A stretch of DNA of 5,957 bases from Prevotellaceae bacterium. GTDB lineage: Bacteria; Bacteroidota; Bacteroidia; Bacteroidales; Bacteroidaceae. Below are positions 1-5,464 of the stretch, piece after piece. Location of the stretch: NCBI GenBank assembly GCA_021204885.1, contig JAJPYP010000253.1, positions 1 through 5,957 of the forward strand, written 5' to 3'. The notes beneath the pieces are model-generated. The model saw nothing but the letters and a program-made list of their open reading frames with translations. It did not search any database and had not been told where the DNA came from. Every line of letters starts with the position of its first letter. Within the stretch, counting starts at the first letter, position 1. A program made the position numbers and the translations under genes.

Positions 1-444
1 GAAGAGGTCTACATGGCCGTGGTGGAGTCGGAACTGGAACTCCTTTCCGAGAAGATGCGGCGTGTGGGCGAAGAGGTGGACGTGGCCCCCGATTTCAAAC
101 TCATGCAGATGATATACACCCGCTTGGACGGCATCAAGGAGAGCGTCTACCGCAACGGCACGCTCCGCGCCGACTTCTTCCGCGATATATGGCGGGTGGA
201 GAAGGTGCGCAAGCGTTTCGACGCCACCGAAGTGCAGCTCTTTAAAGACGTGTTGCGCGAAGGGATGGAGAAAGGGACATTCCTGATTGACGATTTAGAC
301 ATGACCGCCGAAATCGTGCACTATTGCGTGAAGGGCATCGAGGTGCCTTATATCCGTGGACAGATAGGCGCCCATTTAGACATCAACGTGAAGCGGGGCT
401 ATGTGGCCCGCCTCGTGCTCCGGGCATTGGGCGTTAATCGATAA
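1..444 (+). CDS. TetR/AcrR-family transcriptional regulator, C-terminal part (5' end outside window)
   Basis: The reading frame is open from the first base (E-E-V-Y-M-A-V-V...), so the ATG at 13 is probably an internal methionine and the gene starts upstream. The opening residues resemble the '(S/N)KEELF.AV' segment that follows the helix-turn-helix in TetR-family repressors. On that reading the missing part is the DNA-binding domain of roughly 45-50 residues. The remaining ~147 residues are helical and charged, ending in YVARLVLRALGVNR, as expected of the variable ligand-binding and dimerisation domain. No ligand can be inferred. The stop lies 31 bases before the FabG-type gene with no visible promoter between, so the two are probably co-transcribed. 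Whether it regulates the downstream reductase is unknown. Family confidence is moderate because the diagnostic HTH is not in the window. Confidence 0.72.
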   Translation, partial: EEVYMAVVESELELLSEKMRRVGEEVDVAPDFKLMQMIYTRLDGIKESVYRNGTLRADFFRDIWRVEKVRKRFDATEVQLFKDVLREGMEKGTFLIDDLDMTAEIVHYCVKGIEVPYIRGQIGAHLDINVKRGYVARLVLRALGVNR

Positions 445-475
445 CCGATAACAACATTACCAATTATAAGAAACT

Positions 476-1222
476 ATGGGATTATTAGAAGGAAAAACCG
501 CGATTATAACGGGTGCCGCCCGTGGCATCGGGAAAGCCATCGCATTGAAATTCGCCCGTGAAGGGGCGAACATCGCGTTTACGGACTTGGTGATTGACGA
601 GACGGGCCAGGCTACGGCCGACGAGATTGCCGCTTTGGGCGTGAAGGTGAAAGGGTATGCCTCCAATGCGGCCGACTTTGAAGACACGGCCAAGGTGGTG
701 GAGGCCATTCATGCCGACTTCGGACGCATCGACATCTTGGTGAACAATGCCGGCATCACCCGCGACGGCTTGATGATGCGCATGAGCGAGAAGCAGTGGG
801 ACATGGTGATAGGCGTGAACTTGAAGTCCGCCTTCAATTTCATCCATGCCTGTACGCCCATCATGATGCGCCAACGTGCCGGCAGCATCATCAACATGGC
901 CTCTGTGGTGGGCGTTCACGGCAATGCCGGGCAGGCCAACTACGCCGCCTCGAAGGCGGGCTTGATTGCCTTGGCCAAGTCCATCGCACAAGAGATGGGC
1001 TCGCGCGGCATCCGCGCCAACGCCATCGCCCCGGGCTTCATCATCACCGCCATGACCGACGCGCTCTCTGACGAGGTAAAGGCCGAATGGTGCAAGAAGA
1101 TACCCCTGCGCCGTGGCGGTACGCCCGAGGACGTGGCCAACATCGCCACCTTCCTCGCATCCGACATGTCGTCCTACGTATCGGGGCAGGTCATCCAAGT
1201 GGATGGCGGCATGAACATGTAG
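476..1222 (+). CDS. fabG: 3-oxoacyl-[acyl-carrier-protein] reductase, FabG-type SDR
   Basis: This is a 248-residue classical short-chain dehydrogenase/reductase, the normal FabG length. FabG reduces 3-oxoacyl-ACP to 3-hydroxyacyl-ACP with NADPH in the cytosolic fatty-acid elongation cycle. Visible motifs are the cofactor-binding TGAARGIG at 12-19, NNAG at 90-93, and a catalytic tetrad of N115, S143, Y156 and K160 (in YAASK). The stretch around GNAGQANYAASKAG and the C-terminal VSGQVIQVDGGMNM are typical of true FabG proteins. The ATG at 476 places the Rossmann motif at the usual distance from the N-terminus. It follows the TetR gene by 31 bases and precedes the pseudouridine synthase by 21. 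It is not beside other fab genes here, so a dedicated role on another 3-oxoacyl substrate cannot be excluded. Confidence 0.93.
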   Translation: MGLLEGKTAIITGAARGIGKAIALKFAREGANIAFTDLVIDETGQATADEIAALGVKVKGYASNAADFEDTAKVVEAIHADFGRIDILVNNAGITRDGLMMRMSEKQWDMVIGVNLKSAFNFIHACTPIMMRQRAGSIINMASVVGVHGNAGQANYAASKAGLIALAKSIAQEMGSRGIRANAIAPGFIITAMTDALSDEVKAEWCKKIPLRRGGTPEDVANIATFLASDMSSYVSGQVIQVDGGMNM

Positions 1223-1243
1223 ACTTCGCCAATACGACCCCAA

Positions 1244-1909
1244 GTGACTGTCGTTTACGAAGACAACCATATCATCATCGTCAACAAGACCGCTTCCGAG
1301 ATTGTCCAAGGAGACAAGACGGGCGACACACCGCTTTCAGAGACGCTCAAACAGTACCTGAAAGAGAAGTATCACAAGCCCGGCAATGTCTTCATCGGTG
1401 TAGTGCACCGGTTGGACCGTCCCGTAAGCGGCCTTGTTCTCTTTGCCAAGACCGGCAAGGCGCTCGCCCGCTTGAACGAGATGTTCAAGAACGGCGAGGT
1501 GAAAAAGACCTATTGGGCCATCGTGAAGAACGTGCCCGACCCCACGGAGGGCACGCTCACGCACTACCTCGTGCGCAACGAGAAGCTCAACAAGAGCCGT
1601 GCCTACGACCGCGAGGTGCCGGGCGGCAAGCGGGCCGTGCTGCACTATCGGCTCATCGGCCGTTCCCAAAACTACTTTCTGTTGGAAGTGGCGTTGATGA
1701 CGGGCCGTCACCACCAGATACGTTGCCAGCTCTCCAAGATAGGCTGCCCCATCAAGGGCGACTTGAAATACGGCTTTCCCCGTTCCAATCCCGATGGCGG
1801 CATCAGCCTGCATGCCCGCTCCATGAGCTTCATCCATCCCGTTTCCAAAGAGCCGATAGCCGTCGAAGCCCCCGTGCCCGATGACAATCTGTGGAACAGC
1901 TTCGCTTGA
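1244..1909 (+). CDS. RluA-family pseudouridine synthase
   Basis: This 221-residue protein converts specific uridines to pseudouridine in structured RNA (family knowledge: 23S rRNA and/or tRNA). The signature VHRLDRPVSGLVLFAKT lies at about 54-70, with catalytic aspartate D58 in HRLD. The conserved LEVALMTGRHHQIRCQLS segment is at 147-164, followed by GCPIKGDLKYG. There is no N-terminal S4 RNA-binding domain; the protein begins directly with VVYEDNHIIIVNK, so it is a stand-alone catalytic domain like RluA, RluC-lacking-S4 or TruC types. The exact target base cannot be told from sequence. The start is GTG: no ATG exists in frame between the fabG stop and this point, and the GTG gives the expected N-terminus. 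It shares the reading frame of fabG, separated by one TAG and 21 bases. Confidence 0.92.
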   Translation: MTVVYEDNHIIIVNKTASEIVQGDKTGDTPLSETLKQYLKEKYHKPGNVFIGVVHRLDRPVSGLVLFAKTGKALARLNEMFKNGEVKKTYWAIVKNVPDPTEGTLTHYLVRNEKLNKSRAYDREVPGGKRAVLHYRLIGRSQNYFLLEVALMTGRHHQIRCQLSKIGCPIKGDLKYGFPRSNPDGGISLHARSMSFIHPVSKEPIAVEAPVPDDNLWNSFA

Positions 1910-1963
1910 GAAGCTCGCCGCATGGTAGTGCAAAAGCCGGCTTCAGCTCTCAGTGCCCGTTAC

Positions 1964-2085
1964 ACCCTAAGGAATGTGTTCCTTATACCCTAAGGAATGT
2001 ATTCCTTATACCCTAAGGAATGTAATCCTTGCACCCTAAGGAATGTATTCCTTATACCCTAAGGAATGTATTCCTTGCACCCTAA
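1964..2085. repeat. Tandem array of a 23-bp palindromic repeat (5 full copies plus 1 partial)
   Basis: Copies begin at 1964, 1987, 2010, 2033 and 2056, exactly 23 bases apart, with a truncated ACCCTAA at 2079-2085. Each full copy reads ACCCT, then the dyad AAGGAATGTATTCCTT, then a 2-base linker that is AT or GC. The dyad has 7-bp arms around GT and could also fold as a 6-bp stem with a TGTA loop. Copy 1 (GTGTTCC) and copy 3 (GTAATCC) vary only near the centre, while the outer AAGGA/TCCTT arms are kept in all five. The array lies between the end of the pseudouridine synthase gene (1909) and the promoter of the small secreted protein gene. Its function is unknown: an operator array, RNA hairpins at the 3' end of the upstream transcript, or a species-specific dispersed repeat are all possible. 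Confidence 0.95.
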
Positions 2086-2115
2086 CTATTCATTGCGCCC
2101 CAACTTTTAATAAAA

Positions 2116-2159
2116 ATATCTTTTTTCTACCAAAACGCTTGTTTATATATCTTTTTTCT
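2116..2159. repeat. 13-bp direct repeat flanking a promoter
   Basis: ATATCTTTTTTCT occurs at 2116-2128 and again, identical, at 2147-2159. The copies start 31 bases apart, close to three turns of DNA. The second copy lies inside the spacer of the proposed promoter, ending just before its -7 element; the first lies upstream of the -33 position. The geometry would suit a dimeric regulator or a promoter duplication, but AT-rich DNA repeats easily and no known operator is recognised. Confidence 0.6.
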
Positions 2160-2168
2160 GTATCTTTG
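2138..2168 (+). promoter_or_regulatory. Predicted Bacteroidetes-type promoter for the small secreted protein gene
   Basis: The -7 element TATCTTTG (2161-2168) fits TAnnTTTG exactly. CTTG at 2138-2141 is a three-of-four match to the -33 TTTG, with a 19-base spacer, which is the usual spacing. The start of transcription would fall around 2175, giving a leader of about 80 bases before the ATG at 2257. It lies just downstream of the palindromic repeat array. Confidence 0.7.
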
Positions 2169-2242
2169 CAGCGATATATAACAAAAATGCAAATGAGTTT
2201 TAATATTCTCGGCTTATTCGCATTAGTATTTCAGGGAATTAT

Positions 2243-2248
2243 AAGGAG
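2243..2248 (+). promoter_or_regulatory. Strong Shine-Dalgarno sequence (AAGGAG)
   Basis: AAGGAG sits 8 bases before the ATG at 2257, an unusually canonical ribosome binding site for this window, where other genes have weak ones. It fixes the start of the small secreted protein and suggests efficient translation. Confidence 0.75.
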
Positions 2249-2256
2249 TTTTACAG

Positions 2257-2652
2257 ATGAAAAAAGCTTTTATTTGTTTATTGGCATTATTATTAGGTGC
2301 TAAAATGTATTCTTATCCCGTTGTCGAGTACGATAAGGGAAATTCCACTGCAAAAGCATCTTTAAAGGTCGCTTCTCAGAGTGTAACAAGTGAATCTATT
2401 TATTATGGTGCAAAAGCTTCAGGAAAAGCTAATAACCCTTGCAAGGGTCCAACAATAAGGGTATGCGGAGTGGTTAAAACGCAATTAATACCTATTGACG
2501 AAAGTCAAACTGCAGTTTCGAAACAAACAACAGATGCTGATGGTAAAATAATATCTACTTCATATTATGTAATTGATAAGCCAATTGAAGAAGCAAAAGA
2601 GATTATAGAAACCCAAACTCTCAGTGCAGGTGGAAAAATTGTAGATAAATGA
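2257..2652 (+). CDS. Small predicted secreted protein of unknown function
   Basis: This 131-residue protein is not recognised. The N-terminus MKKAFICLLALLLG is a clear signal peptide: two lysines, a hydrophobic core at about 4-14, and cleavage plausibly after A15 or S19. C7 is too early for a lipobox, so type I processing is expected. The mature part, about 112-116 residues, is rich in Ser, Thr, Lys and Ala and has two cysteines, C62 and C70 (spacing CX7C), which could form a disulphide in the periplasm or outside the cell. Base composition is visibly more AT-rich than the flanking housekeeping genes. The next gene begins four bases after its stop, so the two are almost certainly one operon. 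Bacteroidales often pair small secreted proteins, such as the NVEALA family, with propeller-like secreted proteins. The arrangement is reminiscent, but the NVEALA motif is absent. Confidence 0.85.
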   Translation: MKKAFICLLALLLGAKMYSYPVVEYDKGNSTAKASLKVASQSVTSESIYYGAKASGKANNPCKGPTIRVCGVVKTQLIPIDESQTAVSKQTTDADGKIISTSYYVIDKPIEEAKEIIETQTLSAGGKIVDK

Positions 2653-2656
2653 AATA

Positions 2657-4438
2657 ATGATTATGAAATGGTTTTTATTGCTTTTGATGTTCCCGTTAAT
2701 CTCATTCGCCCAGAATGTAGATTATATAGAGGAGATGGAGAATAATGACCTAAGAATCAGACAGAAGCCTTCGACAGAAAGGCTTCTGTCTGATTATTTA
2801 AGGTCCGTTCCTATTCAAGAAGATACTGTCTATGCGATCCTGTATATCCCGGCAGCGTGTTACCGGTGCGAGGCCGCCATACCTGCCTTTTATAAGCTGC
2901 TGAAAAACAACAATCCCGACAACAAGATGCTTCTTGTCTCGGCATACGCCGATTCCACCGCTGCGGCTTGGTACAACAATCGGAGTAATTATAAGGCCGA
3001 CTATTATTTATACGACACCGATTCAGACTATAAGAATATATTCAGCTTCAACACCGGGTTTATAGACGGCCTTTACGTGTTGAAGCTTTGTCCTGCATCG
3101 GGAACCCTCATTACAGGAGGAGAATATACCTACTTGGGTGAAGATTTCATCAGCCAATTGGTAGCCTGCCGCACAAGAATGGCTCCCTATTCATATCCCG
3201 CCGACACAGAGGAATACGCTTTCGTGAACCATACGGAGGACATTTCTCCGTATCCGTGGAAGACGGCGGAATATCCATTGGCCTTGAACGAGGATGTGCC
3301 CGTTTCCACGGTTTACGACATTCCCAAGATTGAAAACGGACGTCTTTTCTTTAACGACATGCTGAACAACGGTATAATGTATTTTCAATTGGATGAAGGG
3401 CGATATGTCTACAAGGATCTTATTCAAGCCAATGATGACGAGAAGACGCGGTTCGTGGAGATTTCCGACTCGCTGTTTCAAGAGGTGACAGCTGCGGGGC
3501 AAGTGTTTTACATCGCGCTCTCCTCCAATATGCTTGATGAAAGGCACCTTGCCGTGTCCTACTCCTTGCCTATGATTTTATCGGAGATAGTGGGGGAGGT
3601 AACCCGCATCAGTTTTTATAATGCCCCGGCAATCTTGATTCGTGATATGGAGACTTCCGAGCCCGGGAAGATGGTAACGCCGGAGGTCTACGGACAAGAA
3701 GATTATTTCTACAAGCATTTTACCTTCGACATATTCGACGACAAGTTATGGGTCGGCTGCCAAAAGCTGACATGGCCCATGGATGGCTTTGAGAGAGAAG
3801 ACGTGGAAGGGAATGTCGAGCTGGACCCATTCAACGAGGGGTTTTATGACACGTTCAATCCCATAGTGGCTTCTTTCGACATAGACAGCGGCGCATGCGA
3901 CGGGCTCTACGGGAGCTTGGACGACTCCCAACGGAAGAGCAGGACAGGGTATTGGTATACAAACAACATATTCGCCCATTATAAGGAGTCTTTCCTTTAT
4001 GCCAATGGATATACGGGGAAACTTTATGTTTCCGCTGACAATCATGTCGATGCGAGTAGATGCTACGATGTGTTTGACATGGATACGGCTTCATTCTCCG
4101 CTCCCGATTCAACCTTTTTTTATACACGTGAATACGGAAATCTGTATGACTCGAACTTCAACAGATGTATAACCGCCGTTAAAATGAACGAGACGCAAAT
4201 CTGTTGTTTGGTAAAATACGGGAACCCGGGCGAAGACGATTTCCTGCACGACAGGTATTCGTTCGTTACGGTCGACCGGGAGACAGGAGAGACACAGGAG
4301 CGTTTTCTTCCCGTCGTTACGCCTGAGATGACGTGCTTGGGATATGGCATCAGGAATGAACGGAATGCATTCAATCCATTCCTGTTCGTCAAAGACGCGA
4401 GCGGCCACAAAATCCTCGATTTGCAACTCTCAGAGTAG
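2657..4438 (+). CDS. Secreted protein with thioredoxin-like N-terminal domain and propeller-like C-terminal region
   Basis: This 593-residue protein begins with a signal peptide (MKWFLLLLMFPLISFA, predicted cleavage after A18) and has no lipobox cysteine, so it is probably periplasmic or exported. Residues ~57-170 look like a thioredoxin fold: strand VYAILYIP, then C68-Y-R-C71, a helix (EAAIPAFYKLL), strand KMLLVSAY and a late hairpin YVLKLCPASGTLITGG. CXXC sits where the TlpA/ResA active site lies, but the usual cis-proline loop is not obvious, so redox activity is uncertain. Residues ~190-593 are beta-rich with many aromatic and Asp/Asn/Gly turns (for example GRLFFNDM, DDKLWVGC, YTGKLYVSAD), resembling the TolB-like or six-bladed propeller proteins common in Bacteroidales. 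The start may be ATG 2657 or ATG 2663; the latter gives a more normal signal peptide (MKWF). It overlaps nothing and trails the small protein gene by four bases. Confidence 0.85.
   Translation: MIMKWFLLLLMFPLISFAQNVDYIEEMENNDLRIRQKPSTERLLSDYLRSVPIQEDTVYAILYIPAACYRCEAAIPAFYKLLKNNNPDNKMLLVSAYADSTAAAWYNNRSNYKADYYLYDTDSDYKNIFSFNTGFIDGLYVLKLCPASGTLITGGEYTYLGEDFISQLVACRTRMAPYSYPADTEEYAFVNHTEDISPYPWKTAEYPLALNEDVPVSTVYDIPKIENGRLFFNDMLNNGIMYFQLDEGRYVYKDLIQANDDEKTRFVEISDSLFQEVTAAGQVFYIALSSNMLDERHLAVSYSLPMILSEIVGEVTRISFYNAPAILIRDMETSEPGKMVTPEVYGQEDYFYKHFTFDIFDDKLWVGCQKLTWPMDGFEREDVEGNVELDPFNEGFYDTFNPIVASFDIDSGACDGLYGSLDDSQRKSRTGYWYTNNIFAHYKESFLYANGYTGKLYVSADNHVDASRCYDVFDMDTASFSAPDSTFFYTREYGNLYDSNFNRCITAVKMNETQICCLVKYGNPGEDDFLHDRYSFVTVDRETGETQERFLPVVTPEMTCLGYGIRNERNAFNPFLFVKDASGHKILDLQLSE
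2755..2795. repeat. Perfect 17-bp inverted repeat inside the coding sequence
   Basis: AATCAGACAGAAGCCTT (2755-2771) is followed by a 7-base loop (2772-2778) and its exact reverse complement at 2779-2795. After one mismatch (2754/2796), two more pairs (2752-2753 with 2797-2798) extend the stem. It encodes residues about 33-47 of the thioredoxin/propeller protein, just after the signal peptide, without breaking the frame. In mRNA it would form a very stable hairpin some 100 bases after the start codon. No T-run follows, so it is not a canonical terminator. Confidence 0.95.
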
Positions 4439-4552
4439 CACGCCACTCCCATTACGAACCTCACGTCGTTCATTCGTTTCCCCATTATATGTAGGGAACC
4501 ATACTTTTTATATATAGACATTATACCTTATTATATATATAGCGCCATTCCC

Positions 4553-4583
4553 TTTCATTTTCCGTTTATTTGCCTTATATTTG
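4553..4583 (+). promoter_or_regulatory. Predicted promoter of the carbonic anhydrase gene
   Basis: TATATTTG at 4576-4583 is an exact TAnnTTTG -7 element. TTTC at 4553-4556 matches three of four bases of the -33 TTTG with a 19-base spacer. The start of transcription would be near 4590, about 20 bases before the ATG. Just upstream lie two alternating TA tracts (4509-4516 and 4532-4541), which could act as AT-rich upstream elements. Confidence 0.7.
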
Positions 4584-4611
4584 TGAGGCATAACTTTAAA
4601 CGAAAATCGCC

Positions 4612-5154
4612 ATGATTGAAAAGATTTTGGAGCACAACAGACATTTTGTGGAATCGAAGGAGTATGAACGGTACAAGACGGGCAAATATCCCAAGATGAA
4701 GATAGCCATATTGACCTGCATGGACACCCGCTTGACCGAACTCTTGCCGGCCGCATTGGGCATCCATAACGGTGACGTGAAGATTATCAAGAACGCCGGC
4801 GGCGTCGTTACCGACAAGTTCGGCGAAGCCATCCGCAGCTTGCTCGTGGCCATTTATGAATTGGGCGTGACGGACGTGATGGTCATTGCCCACACCGATT
4901 GCGGTGCCTGCAAGATGAACGCCTTCGAGATGGAGGAGCGGATGGAGGCACGCGGCATCAGTCGGGAGACCATCGACCTGATAAACGATTGCGGCGTGGA
5001 CTTGAACACTTGGCTGCAAGGCTTCGGCGACACCGAAAGGGCGGTAAGGCAGACGGTCGACCTCATCGCCACGCACCCGCTCATTCCCCGCGACATCCGC
5101 GTCTATGGCTTCATCATGGATACGGTAACGGGGGCGCTTGCCGAGGTGAGGTAG
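4612..5154 (+). CDS. Beta-class carbonic anhydrase
   Basis: This 180-residue cytosolic protein would catalyse reversible hydration of CO2 to bicarbonate. The zinc-site residues of the beta class are visible: C36 in TCMDTR, with D38 and R40 forming the Asp-Arg dyad, then H94 and C97 in AHTDCGACKM. The NAGG segment at 61-64 is also conserved. The length and the CMDTR...HTDCG pattern resemble the short single-domain bacterial members (like Mycobacterium Rv1284 or Bacillus YvdA) rather than the larger E. coli Can/CynT type. No signal peptide is present. The ATG at 4612 gives a normal N-terminus and lies behind its own promoter; the Shine-Dalgarno match is weak. It stands alone between the secreted-protein cassette and thrA. 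A physiological link could be bicarbonate supply for carboxylases feeding oxaloacetate and hence aspartate, but that is inference. Confidence 0.92.
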   Translation: MIEKILEHNRHFVESKEYERYKTGKYPKMKIAILTCMDTRLTELLPAALGIHNGDVKIIKNAGGVVTDKFGEAIRSLLVAIYELGVTDVMVIAHTDCGACKMNAFEMEERMEARGISRETIDLINDCGVDLNTWLQGFGDTERAVRQTVDLIATHPLIPRDIRVYGFIMDTVTGALAEVR

Positions 5155-5180
5155 AAAGAAAAGCTGTTTTTTGCCTCTTT

Positions 5181-5222
5181 TATCACAAAAAAGTGGTAAT
5201 GTGTGATATAATGTAGGTTTTT
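5181..5222 (+). terminator. Possible weak terminator after carbonic anhydrase gene
   Basis: TATCACA (5181-5187) and its reverse complement TGTGATA (5202-5208) could form a 7-bp stem with a 14-base loop, followed ten bases later by a T-run at 5218-5222. The stem is AT-rich and the T-run is not adjacent, so this is a weak call. The same inverted repeat lies close to the -33 region of the thrA promoter and could equally be an operator. Confidence 0.25.
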
Positions 5223-5235
5223 ATTCTTATTTTTG
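5202..5235 (+). promoter_or_regulatory. Predicted promoter of the thrA leader transcript
   Basis: TATTTTTG at 5228-5235 matches the TAnnTTTG -7 element exactly. The -33 element is poor: TGTG at 5202-5205 is the nearest fit, with a 22-base spacer, slightly longer than usual. Transcription from here would start near 5242 and give a leader of about 220 bases before thrA, including the leader peptide at 5267. Confidence 0.5.
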
Positions 5236-5266
5236 CATCACTTTTTAGATGATGTAGAGATAAGAT

Positions 5267-5335
5267 ATGAACTACTGCTTTCAACATACAGTCACTTGCA
5301 TGGGCACCATGACGACCCTTAGGGGTTGGGGATAG
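5267..5335 (+). CDS. Candidate thr operon leader peptide (22 codons, Thr/Met-rich)
   Basis: A short frame starts at ATG 5267, about 25 bases after the predicted transcription start, and ends at TAG 5333-5335. It begins MNYCFQ, continues HTVTCMGTMTT and ends LRGWG. Five of the 22 residues are threonine (8, 10, 14, 16, 17), and methionines 12 and 15 are interspersed; the Thr/Met cluster at 8-17 sits directly before and within predicted RNA hairpins. The next gene is thrA, whose pathway makes homoserine, threonine and methionine. This matches the logic of the E. coli thrL leader (a Thr/Ile-rich peptide before thrABC), where ribosome stalling at scarce codons controls read-through. No clear Shine-Dalgarno sequence precedes it, which is common in Bacteroidetes. 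Being short, it could arise by chance, but composition, position and neighbour agree. Confidence 0.68.
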   Translation: MNYCFQHTVTCMGTMTTLRGWG

Positions 5336-5421
5336 TTTATGTGTTTCTACGTGTTACACCAATTTTTCAAGCAGTTTTCTTTTTTAATCAGAGTGTCGTT
5401 CCGCTTCGCTGTGACGAAGTG
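5299..5421 (+). promoter_or_regulatory. Candidate thrA attenuator region with several hairpins
   Basis: Within the leader transcript, CATGG (5299-5303) pairs with CCATG (5307-5311). Next, CGACCC (5313-5318) pairs with GGGTTG (5323-5328) around TTAG, with one G-U pair; both hairpins overlap the Thr/Met codons of the leader peptide. An alternative, TTGG (5326-5329) with CCAA (5359-5362), extendable by G-U pairs, would compete with the second hairpin and is followed by a T-run at 5363-5367. A longer T-tract, interrupted once by C, runs 5375-5385. A further 7-bp stem, CGCTTCG/CGAAGTG (5402-5408 with 5415-5421), lies before thrA. No classic GC-rich hairpin directly abuts a T-tract, so the mechanism (transcriptional or translational) is not settled by eye. 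Confidence 0.45.
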
Positions 5422-5464
5422 TGCGCATGCAGTGTTTTACCGTTAATATAATAGCAACCAAATA

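Noticed and set aside
485..1309. Long 274-codon frame on the minus strand opposite fabG
   Set aside because: It is a shadow of the GC-rich fabG coding sequence: rich in His, Gly, Asp and Val in low-complexity fashion, with no recognisable domain, while the plus strand encodes a complete FabG with all motifs.
1087..1884. 265-codon plus-strand frame overlapping fabG and the pseudouridine synthase
   Set aside because: Arg/Pro/His-rich out-of-frame translation of two well-supported genes; no motif and no plausible start.
1898..1915. Hairpin AGCTTC/GAAGCT over the pseudouridine synthase stop codon as a terminator
   Set aside because: A 6-bp stem with a 6-base loop exists, but no T-run follows; a nearby 10-bp palindrome AAGCCGGCTT (1934-1943) also lacks one. 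Neither is convincing as an intrinsic terminator.
1964..2085. CRISPR array
   Set aside because: Repeats are directly abutting with only a 2-base linker, so there are no spacers, and no cas genes are nearby.
2043..2303. An 86-codon frame running through the repeat array into the small secreted protein gene
   Set aside because: Its first part is translated repeat and AT-rich promoter DNA, it has no ribosome binding site, and it overlaps in another frame a gene with a strong AAGGAG site and signal peptide. The internal start at 2187 (MQMSFNILGLFALVF) is hydrophobic but overlaps the same gene and looks accidental.
4555..5076. 173-codon minus-strand frame opposite the carbonic anhydrase
   Set aside because: Out-of-frame complement of a gene with a full beta-carbonic anhydrase zinc site; no independent support.
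5274..5375. Long-range pairing ACTGCTT (5274-5280) with AAGCAGT (5369-5375) as part of the thrA switch
   Set aside because: Seven matched bases about 90 bases apart can occur by chance in this AU-rich leader; without comparative covariation it is not called.
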